DNA from: RI-92 sp037384645
GTDB taxonomy: Bacteria > Pseudomonadota > Gammaproteobacteria > UBA6429 > Thiohalophilaceae
Assembly: GCA_037384645.1 (NCBI GenBank)
Contig: JARRNT010000012.1
Span: 1 to 38,105 of the forward strand
DNA: 38,105 bases
Direction of reading: 5' to 3'
The translations under genes were made by a program, and so were the position numbers. The notes beneath the pieces were generated by a model that worked only from the letters and a program-made list of their open reading frames with translations, searched no databases and had not been told where the DNA came from. The first letter of the stretch is position 1, and each line of letters opens with the position of its first letter. Positions 22,270 to 30,724 of the stretch are shown piece by piece.

Positions 22270-23502
22270 TCAGGCGGCAGGTATCTGCTCCAGTTTAAAG
22301 GCGTCGTGCAACGCGCGTACCGCCAGTTCCAGGTATTTTTCATCCACTACCACCGAGATTTTGATCTCTGAGGTCGAGATCATTCGGATGTTGATGTTTT
22401 CCCTGGCCAGTGCCCCGAACATGGTACTCGCAATACCCGCATGAGAGCGCATCCCCACACCAACAAGGGAAATTTTAACAATTGTATCATCCCCGGTCAC
22501 TTCCCGTGCCCCTAATTCCTGGGCTATTTTTTCCAGCATTTTCCGGGCCTTGGTGTAATCACTGCGATTCACCGTGAAGGTCACGTCGGTGCAGCCATCA
22601 GCACCGATATTCTGGATAATCATGTCGACTTCGATATTGGCCTCGCCGATGGGGCCCAGTATCTGATAGGCAATGCCCGGGTTGTCGGGTACACCACTGA
22701 TGGTCAGTTCCGCTTCATCACGGTTAAAGGCGATGCCTGAGATAACGGCTTCTTCCATATTCTCGACCTCTTCGTCATAGGTGATCAGTGTCCCGGGACC
22801 TTCCTGGGAGGCATGCAGGACGCGCAAACGCACCCCGTATTTCCCGGCAAATTCCACTGAACGAATTTGTAATACCTTGGAGCCCAAACTGGCCATTTCG
22901 AGCATCTCTTCAAAGGTGATCCTGTCCAGGCGTCGGGCATTGGGCACCACGCGTGGATCGGTGGTATAGACACCATCCACGTCGGTATAGATCTGACATT
23001 CATCGGCCTTGAGCCCCGCGGCCAGGGCCACCGCCGTGGTATCGGAACCGCCACGACCCAGGGTGGTAATATTGCCATCCTCATCGACGCCCTGAAAGCC
23101 GGCGACCACGACGATACGGCCTTCCTGTAAATCCTGTCGCACCCGCTGTTCATCGATATCCATAATCCGGGCCTTGGTGTGGGCGTTGTCGGTACGAATT
23201 CGTACCTGGGCACCGGTATAGGAACGGGCGGACTGACCACGCTTCATGATAGCCATGCTCAACAGGGCAATCGTGACCTGTTCGCCCGTAGCCACCAGTA
23301 CGTCGTATTCACGCGGTGTGGGATTGGGTGAAATTTGCCTGGCCAGCTCAATCAGGCGATTGGTTTCTCCGGACATGGCGGAAACCACCACCACGACATC
23401 GTTCCCGGCCTGTCTGGCGGTGATCACTTTTTCTGCAACATGCTCGATCTTCTCGATCGTACCGACCGAGGTGCCGCCGTATTTTTGAACGATCAACGCC
23501 AT
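22270..23502 (-). CDS. lysC: Aspartate kinase (aspartokinase)
   Basis: 410 residues from ATG 23502, full length. N-terminal kinase domain begins ALIVQKYGGTSVG and contains GRGGSDTTAVALAAGL and the TDVDGVYTTDPR motif. Two ACT regulatory domains follow from about 265 (ISGIAFNRDEAELTISGVPD and IVKISLVGVGMRSHAGI), so allosteric inhibition by lysine and/or threonine is expected. It makes aspartyl phosphate, the first step to lysine, threonine and methionine. It is monofunctional, without homoserine dehydrogenase. It lies 78 bp downstream of alaS on the same strand. Confidence 0.96.
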   Translation of the reverse strand: MALIVQKYGGTSVGTIEKIEHVAEKVITARQAGNDVVVVVSAMSGETNRLIELARQISPNPTPREYDVLVATGEQVTIALLSMAIMKRGQSARSYTGAQVRIRTDNAHTKARIMDIDEQRVRQDLQEGRIVVVAGFQGVDEDGNITTLGRGGSDTTAVALAAGLKADECQIYTDVDGVYTTDPRVVPNARRLDRITFEEMLEMASLGSKVLQIRSVEFAGKYGVRLRVLHASQEGPGTLITYDEEVENMEEAVISGIAFNRDEAELTISGVPDNPGIAYQILGPIGEANIEVDMIIQNIGADGCTDVTFTVNRSDYTKARKMLEKIAQELGAREVTGDDTIVKISLVGVGMRSHAGIASTMFGALARENINIRMISTSEIKISVVVDEKYLELAVRALHDAFKLEQIPAA

Positions 23503-23580
23503 GGTTATGCTCGTGCGAAAAGCCGCAGATTAAACACTAAAAACCCGCGGAAAGAAAGGGACTGCGCGGAGATGCCCTGC

Positions 23581-26208
23581 CTAGGCACCCAATTGACTGC
23601 GGATCCACTCCGGCACCGATGCCAGCGCGGCGTCCAGGGCTGACGGGTCGTTGCCGCCGGCCTGGGCCATGTCGGGACGTCCACCACCCTTGCCACCGAC
23701 TTGCTGGGCAACCGCATTGACCAGCTCGCCTGCCTTGATCTGCTTGGTCTGCTCTTTGGTCACACCGGCAACCAGGCTGACCTTGCCATTCTGCACGGCC
23801 GCCAACACGACCGCAGCATTGCCGAGCTTGTTCTTGAGCTGGTCCAGGGTGTCGCGCAGTGTCTTGACGTCAGCGCCGTCAAGCTTGGCGGCCAACACCT
23901 TGATACCGTTGATCTCCTGCGCCTGCGACGCCAGGTCACTGCCGGCACTGGAAGCAAGCTTGCCCTTGAGCTGTTCCAGCTCCTTTTCCAGCTGGCGATT
24001 ACGTTCAACCAGTTGCCTGACCCGCTCACTGGCTTCATCCCGCTTGCCCTTGGTCAGTTGCGCAATATCATTGAGCTGGCGCTCTTCCTGTTCGACGTAA
24101 TGCAACGCACCTTCGCCGGTCACCGCCTCGATACGGCGTACGCCCGCCGCAGTACCGGTTTCCTGGGTGATCTTGAACAGGCCAATGTCACCCGTGCGAT
24201 CCACGTGGGTGCCGCCACACAACTCGGTAGAGAAATCCCCCATGCGCAGAACCCGGACGATATCGCCATATTTTTCGCCAAACAATGCCATGGCACCGCC
24301 CTTGATTGCCTCGTCCTGGGCCATGAGTTTGGTCTCTACCGGGTGGTTCAGACGAATGTGTTCGTTGACCAGCTCTTCGATCTGTTTGAGTTGTTCAGGC
24401 CTGACCGGCTCAAAATGCGAAAAATCAAAGCGCAGGCGATCGGCCTGAACCAGGGAGCCCTTTTGCTGCACGTGGTCACCCAATATCTTGCGCAGGGCCG
24501 CATGCATCAGGTGCGTCGCGGAGTGATTGTAGCGAATGGCCTGGCGCTTGGCGGCATCCACCTGTGCCTGGACTCTCTCTGCCTGTTTGATCACGCCGTC
24601 GGCCACTGTACCGAGATGGCCGAAGACATCATGGCCCTGCTTTTGCGTGTCGATCACCTGGAACTTGCCGGAGGTGGCCACGAGCAGGCCGGTATCCCCG
24701 ACCTGGCCACCGGACTCGGCATAAAACGGCGTGCGATCGAGGATCACCATCCCCGTCTCACCGGCCCTGAGTTCAGCGACCGTCTGGCCGTCCTTGTAGA
24801 TAGCCAGTACCTCACAGGGATCGGACAGGTGTTCGTAACCGGTAAACTCTGTGGCCTTGTCGACATCGATCTTATGCGAATAATCCACGCTGAAACTCTT
24901 GCTCGCGCGCGCGCGTTCGCGTTGCGCATTCATGGCTTGTTCGAAGCCGGCATTGTCGAGCTTGAGTCCCCGTTCACGCGCCACGTCATTGGTTAGATCC
25001 GCCGGGAAGCCGTAGGTATCGTATAGCTTGAACACCACCTCGCCCGGAATGGTCTTATCCTTGAGGGCGGCAATCGCCTGTTCCAGGATCTGCATGCCCT
25101 GGTCGAGGGTTTCGGCAAAGCGTTCCTCTTCCTGCAACAGCACCTTGCTGACCTTGTCCCTGGCCTGGCGCAATTCCGGATAGGCTTCGCCCATTTCCGC
25201 GTCCAGGGTCGCCACCAGTTTATGAAAAAACGGCTGGCTCATGCCCAGCTTGTGACCGTGGCGAATGGCGCGACGAATAATCCGACGCAGGACATAACCC
25301 CGGCCTTCATTGGACGGCACCACGCCGTCGGTAATCAGAAAGCTGCAGGAACGGATATGATCGGCAATCACCTTGAGCGAGTTATTCGCCAGGTCCTGAC
25401 AGTGCGTCACCTCGCCCGCGGCCTTGATCAGATTCACGAACAGATCGATTTCGTAATTGGAATGCACATGCTGCATGACCGCGGCCAGACGTTCCAGGCC
25501 CATGCCGGTATCGACTGACGGCCTGGGTAACGGCGTCATCTCACCATTGGCATCACGGTTGTATTGCATGAACACCAGGTTCCAGATCTCGATATAACGA
25601 TCGCCGTCTTCCTCTGGCGTCCCCGGCGGACCGCCTGGAATATCAGGACCATGGTCGTAAAAGATTTCCGTGCACGGACCACAGGGACCGGTATCCCCCA
25701 TGGACCAGAAGTTATCGCTTTCGTACTGTTTGCCGCCAGGCTTGTCGCCAATCCGGGTAAAACGCGCCGGATCTACCTTGATCTGTTTGAGCCAGATATC
25801 GGCAGCTTCGTCATCGTCCTGGTAGACCGTGACCCACAATTTCTCCGGCGGCAGCTGCATGCGCCGGGTCAGAAATTCCCAGGCAAAGTGAATGGCATCG
25901 CGTTTGAAATAATCACCAAAACTGAAATTGCCCAGCATCTCGAAAAAGGTGTGATGACGCGCGGTATAGCCGACGTTTTCCAGGTCATTGTGCTTGCCGC
26001 CGGCGCGCACACAGCGTTGCGAACTGGTCGCGCGGGAATAGTTGCGCTTGTCCAGGCCCAGGAACACGTCCTTGAACTGCACCATGCCGGCATTGGTAAA
26101 CAACAGGGTGGGATCATTGCCCGGGATCAGGGAGCTGGACGGGACGATCTCGTGACCGTGCTCGGCAAAGTAATCCAGAAAGGCTGTGCGTATTTCCGCG
26201 CTTTTCAT
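23581..26208 (-). CDS. alaS: Alanine--tRNA ligase
   Basis: 875 residues from ATG 26208 (GTG 26214 is also possible; neither has a strong ribosome site). Catalytic domain: FTNAGMVQFKDVFLG, HHTFFEMLGNFSFGDYFK, MGDTGPCGPCTEIFYD. Editing domain: HSATHLMHAAL and STELCGGTHVDRTG with the zinc ligands HxxxH and CxxxH. C-terminal coiled coil and C-Ala domain end the protein. The length is normal. It charges tRNA-Ala and hydrolyses mischarged Ser and Gly. A long open frame on the opposite strand is a codon-usage shadow. Confidence 0.98.
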   Translation of the reverse strand: MKSAEIRTAFLDYFAEHGHEIVPSSSLIPGNDPTLLFTNAGMVQFKDVFLGLDKRNYSRATSSQRCVRAGGKHNDLENVGYTARHHTFFEMLGNFSFGDYFKRDAIHFAWEFLTRRMQLPPEKLWVTVYQDDDEAADIWLKQIKVDPARFTRIGDKPGGKQYESDNFWSMGDTGPCGPCTEIFYDHGPDIPGGPPGTPEEDGDRYIEIWNLVFMQYNRDANGEMTPLPRPSVDTGMGLERLAAVMQHVHSNYEIDLFVNLIKAAGEVTHCQDLANNSLKVIADHIRSCSFLITDGVVPSNEGRGYVLRRIIRRAIRHGHKLGMSQPFFHKLVATLDAEMGEAYPELRQARDKVSKVLLQEEERFAETLDQGMQILEQAIAALKDKTIPGEVVFKLYDTYGFPADLTNDVARERGLKLDNAGFEQAMNAQRERARASKSFSVDYSHKIDVDKATEFTGYEHLSDPCEVLAIYKDGQTVAELRAGETGMVILDRTPFYAESGGQVGDTGLLVATSGKFQVIDTQKQGHDVFGHLGTVADGVIKQAERVQAQVDAAKRQAIRYNHSATHLMHAALRKILGDHVQQKGSLVQADRLRFDFSHFEPVRPEQLKQIEELVNEHIRLNHPVETKLMAQDEAIKGGAMALFGEKYGDIVRVLRMGDFSTELCGGTHVDRTGDIGLFKITQETGTAAGVRRIEAVTGEGALHYVEQEERQLNDIAQLTKGKRDEASERVRQLVERNRQLEKELEQLKGKLASSAGSDLASQAQEINGIKVLAAKLDGADVKTLRDTLDQLKNKLGNAAVVLAAVQNGKVSLVAGVTKEQTKQIKAGELVNAVAQQVGGKGGGRPDMAQAGGNDPSALDAALASVPEWIRSQLGA

Positions 26209-26266
26209 ATCCACATCACATCGGTTTCAAACAGCAGGTGATTATATAGATAGATTGGGTAAGACG

Positions 26267-26716
26267 TTAGCCCGATTCAAACTCGGCGTCGAGGACCCGG
26301 CGGATCTGCTCATGACTGAAGCCCCGGTTGGCCAGAAACCGGGCCTGTTGCATTTTGCCACTATAATCCTGCGGCAGCCCCTGGCCATACTTCTTTTGCC
26401 GTGCCTGTTCCGCCTGTTCAAGCCATACCGGGTCGCGAAAATCCAGGTACTGCTCGACCAATGCCGGTTCAATGCCGCGCTGCTGCAGTTCGGCCCGGAT
26501 CTTGACCGGGCCCGCTCCCCGCTCGCGTTTGCTCATGACAAAGGCCTCGGTAAAGCGTTCGTCACTGAGCAGATTTTGTTCGCTGAGGTCCTGTAGCACC
26601 TGGACGACTTTTGACTCGGCGAAGCCTTTTTGCAGCAGCTTGCGCTGCAACTCGAGCCGACTGTGTTCACGCATCGCCAGCAGGCGCACGGCGGTTTCGT
26701 TGGGATCTCTTTCCAT
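26267..26716 (-). CDS. recX: RecX, regulator of RecA
   Basis: 149 residues, standard length. Three-helix repeats: LLAMREHSRLELQRKLLQKG, DERFTEAFVMSKRERGAGPV, IRAELQQRGI and QQARFLANRGFSHEQIRRVL. RecX binds the RecA filament groove and blocks its growth. The start lies 8 bp after a long hairpin in the recA-recX gap and has no Shine-Dalgarno sequence, so its yield should be low and depend on read-through from recA. Confidence 0.94.
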   Translation of the reverse strand: MERDPNETAVRLLAMREHSRLELQRKLLQKGFAESKVVQVLQDLSEQNLLSDERFTEAFVMSKRERGAGPVKIRAELQQRGIEPALVEQYLDFRDPVWLEQAEQARQKKYGQGLPQDYSGKMQQARFLANRGFSHEQIRRVLDAEFESG

Positions 26717-26724
26717 GTTTCACA

Positions 26725-26756
26725 ATAGCCCGAGGCGATTTACCGCCTCGGGCTAT
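26725..26756 (-). terminator. recA-recX intergenic hairpin
   Basis: A 13-bp perfect stem ATAGCCCGAGGCG/CGCCTCGGGCTAT with a 6-nt loop, between the recA stop and the recX start, without a U tract. It is positioned like the leaky terminator between recA and recX in E. coli and should lower recX expression. Confidence 0.7.
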
Positions 26757-26770
26757 CCGTTGTCTGCCCG

Positions 26771-27850
26771 TTACGCCTCGGCCACCTCATCCAGTTTGTC
26801 TTCAAGGCTGTCCTCATCGTTATCTGCTGCGGCAGCGCCGGCCACCTGCGGCAACACCGCCGCGCGGATGCGGGCCTCGATGTCCTGGGCAATCTCCGGG
26901 TTTTCCTTGAGGAAGTTGCGCACGTTGTCCTTGCCCTGGCCGATCCGGTCGCCGTTGTAGCTGTACCAGGCCCCGGCTTTCTCAACGATATCCAGCTTCA
27001 CGCCCATGTCGATGATCTCACCCTGGCGGGAAATACCTTCGTTATACAGGATGTCGAACTCGGCTTGCTTGAACGGCGGCGCCACCTTGTTCTTGACGAT
27101 CTTGACCCGGGTCTCGTTACCGACCACCTCATCGGCCTTCTTGATGGCACCGATGCGGCGGATATCCAGACGCACGGAAGCATAGAACTTGAGCGCATTA
27201 CCGCCGGTGGTGGTCTCGGGATTGCCGAACATCACCCCGATCTTCATCCGGATCTGGTTAATAAAGATCACCAGGGTGTTGGAGCGTTTGATATTGGCGG
27301 TGAGCTTGCGCAGGGCCTGGGACATCAGGCGGGCGTGCAGGCCCATGTGCGAGTCGCCCATGTCACCCTCGATTTCCGCCTTGGGGGTCAGGGCCGCCAC
27401 CGAGTCGACCACCACCACGTCCACTGCACTGGAGCGCACCAGCATGTCGGCAATCTCCAGGGCCTGCTCACCGGTGTCCGGCTGCGACACCAGCAGGTCG
27501 TCCACGTTGACGCCCAGCTTCTCGGCATAGGACGGGTCCAGGGCATGCTCGGCATCGATAAAGGCCGCGGTGCCGCCTTTCTTCTGGCACTCGGCGATGA
27601 CCTGCAGGGTCAGGGTCGTCTTACCGGAGGATTCCGGCCCATAGATCTCGACCACCCGGCCCTTGGGCAGGCCGCCGATGCCCAGCGCCACGTCCAGCCC
27701 GAGAGAGCCGGTGGAAATCGCCTCGATGTCCCGCGAGGCCTGGTTGTCGCCCATACGCATGACCGACCCCTTGCCGAATTGTTTCTCGATCTGGCCCAGG
27801 GCCGCGCTCAGTGCCTTCTTTTTGTCTTCCGCTGATGATGTGCTTGCCAT
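26771..27850 (-). CDS. recA: Recombinase RecA
   Basis: 359 residues from ATG 27850 (GGAGGAAGG 5 nt upstream, very strong). Walker A GPESSGKT at 71-78, the QPDTGEQALE stretch, VVVDSVAAL, the loop L1/L2 region with NQIRMKIGVMFGNPETTTGG, and an acidic C-terminal tail (DNDEDSLEDKLDEVAEA). It promotes strand exchange and, in LexA systems, repressor cleavage. A sigma-70 promoter lies at 27922-27950. No E. coli-type LexA box is seen; instead tandem 18-bp repeats overlap the -35 region, and a WYL regulator is encoded divergently. The 5' leader holds a small hairpin (GCAGC-GATA-GCTGC). Confidence 0.98.
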   Translation of the reverse strand: MASTSSAEDKKKALSAALGQIEKQFGKGSVMRMGDNQASRDIEAISTGSLGLDVALGIGGLPKGRVVEIYGPESSGKTTLTLQVIAECQKKGGTAAFIDAEHALDPSYAEKLGVNVDDLLVSQPDTGEQALEIADMLVRSSAVDVVVVDSVAALTPKAEIEGDMGDSHMGLHARLMSQALRKLTANIKRSNTLVIFINQIRMKIGVMFGNPETTTGGNALKFYASVRLDIRRIGAIKKADEVVGNETRVKIVKNKVAPPFKQAEFDILYNEGISRQGEIIDMGVKLDIVEKAGAWYSYNGDRIGQGKDNVRNFLKENPEIAQDIEARIRAAVLPQVAGAAAADNDEDSLEDKLDEVAEA

Positions 27851-27921
27851 GTTTACCTTCCTCCGCGTACGTGCAGTTGATGCCGTTTGTTTAGCGCAGC
27901 TATCGCTGCAGGATGGAAAGT

Positions 27922-27950
27922 ACTTTAGGTTATACTTTTCCCTGTGTCAA
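27922..27950 (-). promoter_or_regulatory. recA promoter
   Basis: Minus strand: perfect TTGACA (27950-27945), 17-bp spacer, TAAAGT (27927-27922, 4/6). The -35 box overlaps the first two tandem repeats. A 10-bp palindrome AAAGTACTTT (27917-27926) overlaps the -10. The A/T-rich repeats just upstream could also act as an UP element. Confidence 0.75.
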
Positions 27951-28001
27951 TATTTTTTACTACCTTAATATTTTTTACTATCTAATAAAATTTACTGAGA
28001 C
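27930..28001. repeat. Tandem 18-bp repeats between recA and the WYL gene
   Basis: Abutting units: 27948-27965 (CAATATTTTTTACTACCT) and 27966-27983 (TAATATTTTTTACTATCT) match at 16 of 18. A third at about 27983-28000 (TAATAAAATTTACTGAGA) and a degenerate fourth at 27930-27947 match about 12 of 18 and are in or near register. The array spans from the recA -35 to the -35 of the WYL gene, so it is placed to control both. Likely binding sites for the WYL regulator (inference). Confidence 0.7.
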
Positions 28002-28025
28002 AGAAAACGTCAGCATGGTTATAAT
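27997..28025 (+). promoter_or_regulatory. Promoter of the WYL regulator gene
   Basis: GAGACA (27997-28002, 4/6), 17-bp spacer, perfect TATAAT (28020-28025); start codon at 28053. The -35 overlaps the last tandem repeat, which suggests autoregulation. Confidence 0.7.
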
Positions 28026-28052
28026 TCACCGGCCAAATACAGGGATAAAGCA

Positions 28053-28946
28053 ATGGTTTCAAAAGAAAAAATGCGCCTGGATATCAAGTGGGCCAGTCGT
28101 CAGCGTCTGCAGTTCATTGAAATCATGGCCTATTACACCGGACTGGTAACCCGCAGTGACGTCGTCCGGGCCTTCGGCATATCGGATGCCGCCGCCACCA
28201 AGGACCTCAAGCTTTACGGCGACCTCGCCCCGGACAACCTGATCTACCGCCACAACCAGTTTGGTTTCGTCCCCGCCGAGGGCTTCCGGGAAGTCTTTTC
28301 TGATCTCGATCCGGCCACGGTGCTGCCCCTGATTGCCGCCAACCTGGCCAGTGCTGGCGGCCCCTACGAGGCAACACCAATTTATGGCGTGAGTGTCGAG
28401 ACCCTGCCGCTGCCTAACCGCCTGCCCGATAAGGCCGTGCTGGCGCAAATCCTGCGCGCCATCAAGGCCCGCAGCAAACTGGAGGCGGTGTATTACTCCC
28501 TGAGTGACAGGGATAACCGGGACCCACGCCTGCTGGAACCCCATTCCCTGGTCAATACCGGCCTGCGCTGGCACCTGCGTGCTTACAGCGAGGACACCTA
28601 CGATTTTCGTGATTTCGTGTTATCGCGCTTCGTCGAGGCCAGAAAACTGGATGAAGCGGCGGACTCCAGTATCCAGTACGACGATGACTGGACCGAGTTC
28701 GTGACCCTGCAACTCGCCCCCCATCCCAAACTGGACCCGCAAAAGCGCATGAGCCTGATGATCGATTACCGCGGCAATGACGACAGAATTGAACTGACCG
28801 TACGCCGCGCCCTGATTGGTTACGTGCTGCAGCGCCTGACCGTGGATACCAGCCCGGACTTATCTCTGAATCCCCAGGCCTACCAGCTCGCCCTGATAAA
28901 TCGCGACGAGATCGAACCGTTCGCCGCCTGGGCCTTTCATACCTGA
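28053..28946 (+). CDS. BrxR/CapW-type WYL-domain transcriptional regulator
   Basis: 297 residues from ATG 28053 (AGGG 8 nt upstream). N-terminal winged helix: WASRQRLQFIEIMAYYTG, RSDVVRAFGISDAAATKDL, LAPDNLIY, a pattern I know from BrxR and CapW. WYL domain about 130-215 with EAVYYSLSD, then LEPHSLVNTGLRWHLRAY and FRDFVLSRF. The C-terminal WCX part runs to 297. Relatives repress BREX and CBASS defence genes; other WYL proteins (DriD, PafBC) respond to DNA damage, and DriD binds single-stranded DNA. No defence genes are present here. It is divergent from recA, with repeats covering both promoters, so recA is the obvious candidate target. Its 3' end overlaps the convergent thpR by 10 bp. Confidence 0.9.
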   Translation: MVSKEKMRLDIKWASRQRLQFIEIMAYYTGLVTRSDVVRAFGISDAAATKDLKLYGDLAPDNLIYRHNQFGFVPAEGFREVFSDLDPATVLPLIAANLASAGGPYEATPIYGVSVETLPLPNRLPDKAVLAQILRAIKARSKLEAVYYSLSDRDNRDPRLLEPHSLVNTGLRWHLRAYSEDTYDFRDFVLSRFVEARKLDEAADSSIQYDDDWTEFVTLQLAPHPKLDPQKRMSLMIDYRGNDDRIELTVRRALIGYVLQRLTVDTSPDLSLNPQAYQLALINRDEIEPFAAWAFHT

Positions 28947-29509
28947 CTCGTATCCAGTGGCCATGCCCGGAGTACCGAGTATTCGGCTCCACTTGGACGG
29001 GTGTCGGACCTGACCAGCGCGAAACTGGCGACCGGCCATGCTAGTGGCGGTATCCGCTCAGGCAGATCAACCCGCCTGACCTTACGGATTAACGTGACAT
29101 GTGGAAGGAAGGGGCGTGACTCGGGTTGATAACCACAATATTGAGTAAGCTGACTAACTAAATCGTCCTGTAATGCCGCCAGTGCCGCCGGGGTTTGGCT
29201 GGCGCCCAGCCACACGACCTGGGGTCGGGGAAAATGGCCGGTCTGATCGAGCGTGAGGGTAAAGGCCTGGGCCTGAAGCCGACTGGCCACCTCGCTGACA
29301 CAATGCAACTGGCGCGCATCCTGTTGCCCCAGGTAGGCCAGGGTGAGATGCAGTTGCTGGGCCGGCAAGCGCCGACCCACGCCCCTGGGGACCAGTTTAG
29401 CGGTTGCCTGCCAGATTCGTCGGGCCGTTTCGGGCGCCGGCCACAGGGCAAAAAACAGGCGCTGCACCGGCGATTCAGCCAATGCGATCCATGACCCCGC
29501 GCAGGGCAT
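28937..29509 (-). CDS. thpR: RNA 2',3'-cyclic phosphodiesterase (LigT/ThpR)
   Basis: Up to 190 residues. The two HxTx motifs of the 2H phosphoesterase fold are present: HLTLAYLG (His54 in this numbering) and HVTLIRKV (His137). The conserved start of the fold is RLFFALWPAPET, so the true N-terminus is near it. ATG 29509 adds 15 residues and overlaps pncC by 35 bp; TTG 29482 or GTG 29467 would be more compact. It hydrolyses 2',3'-cyclic phosphates and can join tRNA halves by 2'-5' bonds in vitro. Probably co-transcribed with pncC. Confidence 0.88.
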   Translation of the reverse strand: MPCAGSWIALAESPVQRLFFALWPAPETARRIWQATAKLVPRGVGRRLPAQQLHLTLAYLGQQDARQLHCVSEVASRLQAQAFTLTLDQTGHFPRPQVVWLGASQTPAALAALQDDLVSQLTQYCGYQPESRPFLPHVTLIRKVRRVDLPERIPPLAWPVASFALVRSDTRPSGAEYSVLRAWPLDTSQV

Positions 29510-29972
29510 GGGCCACGGCCTGACGCCTCACGGCATCCCGGTCGCCCGGAAACCAATGGCTTTCAGTCTCTACCTGGCCATTGCGGCTGGCCCAGGCAAA
29601 CCAGACTGTGCCCACAGGTTTATCCAGGCGTCCCCCGCCGGGACCGGCGATCCCGGTCACCGCCAGGCTGATCTGGGCCTGGCTGTGGCGTAACACACCG
29701 GTCGCCATGGACCGTGCCGTGGCTTCACTAACGGCACCGTGCTCGGCGATCAGCTCGGCTGGCACGCCCAGCAATTCGGTTTTGGACTGATTGGTGTAGG
29801 TGATGAATCCCCGGTCAAACCACTGTGAGCTGCCCGGGATATCGGTCATGACCTTGCCGGCAAAACCGCCGGTACAGGATTCCGCGGTAGCAACCCGCTG
29901 GTGTGCCCGCACGAGCATTTCGCCCAGTTGCCCGGCGAGATGGCGCAGCATTTCATCATCCGGAATTGTCAT
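29475..29972 (-). CDS. pncC: Nicotinamide-nucleotide amidase (CinA C-terminal type)
   Basis: 165 residues, the stand-alone C-terminal CinA form. Motifs: TAESCTGG at 29-36 with the catalytic Ser32, FITYTNQSKTELLGV, AVTGIAGPGGG, and KPVGTVWFAW. It deamidates NMN to NaMN, recycling the by-product of NAD-dependent DNA ligase. In many gammaproteobacteria pncC lies directly upstream of recA on the same strand; here thpR and an oppositely oriented WYL gene separate them, which breaks that transcription unit. Confidence 0.93.
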   Translation of the reverse strand: MTIPDDEMLRHLAGQLGEMLVRAHQRVATAESCTGGFAGKVMTDIPGSSQWFDRGFITYTNQSKTELLGVPAELIAEHGAVSEATARSMATGVLRHSQAQISLAVTGIAGPGGGRLDKPVGTVWFAWASRNGQVETESHWFPGDRDAVRRQAVAHALRGVMDRIG

Positions 29973-30319
29973 AGGAACTATGGTAATTGATTCAAGAGCC
30001 GTCTTACATTAGTGCTCGCCCTGATTAAATCGACGCGATGCAAATTAACGGCACTGCCAACCTGCCGGTCATCCGCGGCCGTCCGCGCGCAGATTTAGCA
30101 GCAGCCACTACCACGACCCAGCCCGATCATCAGCTTGTCCACCAGGATATCCTGCAGACGCATCGGTGCCCGCCGCTTTTCGTTCAATCCACATCCACGA
30201 CCCGATTGTCACGAGCAGGAGAACAGGCAGCACGTGCCTATCAGGGTGTTGCCATGGCCGGTGGCAGGGAGGAGTTGGCCAATCGACTCAACGAAACGGT
30301 CTAGCCAGCCGGTCAGCGA
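29973..30319. other. Gap between PilZ and pncC genes
   Basis: About 347 bp of GC-rich DNA. A plus-strand frame at 30038-30304 is open for 88 codons but has no family resemblance or good ribosome site. The pncC promoter should lie here; I see no clear pair. Confidence 0.35.
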
Positions 30320-30625
30320 TTACTCGTAGGTTTCCCGGATCACGGCGCCGATCTCATAGCCACCGCCCTTGCGCTGCTTTTCCATGCGTACCACCTGGAC
30401 CCGGGCATGCAGCGGCGGTGTCAGATCATTACCCGGTTCGACACGAATCTCCAGCTCGGCATTGATGGGAACACCGCGCTCGGCGATAAACATCAGACCG
30501 CGTCCACTGATATTCTCGAGCTGTCCGATTTCATTTTCTTCCAGGTCGCTGTCGAGCATCTTGTAATGAATATGGCATTCGACCTTGACGCGTTTATAAC
30601 TGCGCTTCTCGGTATAGTCGACCAT
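30320..30625 (-). CDS. PilZ-domain protein
   Basis: 101 residues from ATG 30625, with GGAGGA about 4 nt upstream. Single PilZ domain: EKRSYKRVKVECHIHYK carries the RxxxR-like arginines and ENISGRGLMFIAE the (D/N)xSxxG motif with Asn in the first position. It ends with ARVQVVRMEKQRKGGGYEIG. It probably binds c-di-GMP and passes the signal to a partner, as in YcgR-like or Alg44-like systems, though single-domain members act by protein contact. Divergent from mutS, 99 bp apart. Confidence 0.85.
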   Translation of the reverse strand: MVDYTEKRSYKRVKVECHIHYKMLDSDLEENEIGQLENISGRGLMFIAERGVPINAELEIRVEPGNDLTPPLHARVQVVRMEKQRKGGGYEIGAVIRETYE

Positions 30626-30724
30626 GCTTTCCTCCGCACCTCTCATTATTGTTATTGTGCTGGTTTTTTCCAAAGATAGCAAAAGGTTACAAAACCTGCC
30701 GGAAATTCGCTACACTCTGCGCCA

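Noticed and set aside
23701..24996. 431-codon open frame on the plus strand inside alaS
   Set aside because: It is antisense to the strongly conserved alaS coding sequence and its content is low-complexity Leu/Gly/His typical of a codon-bias shadow.
27065..27835. 256-codon open frame antisense to recA
   Set aside because: Shadow of recA; no ribosome site and no recognisable family.
30038..30304. 88-codon frame between pncC and the PilZ gene
   Set aside because: No family features, no ribosome site, amino-acid composition of random GC-rich DNA.
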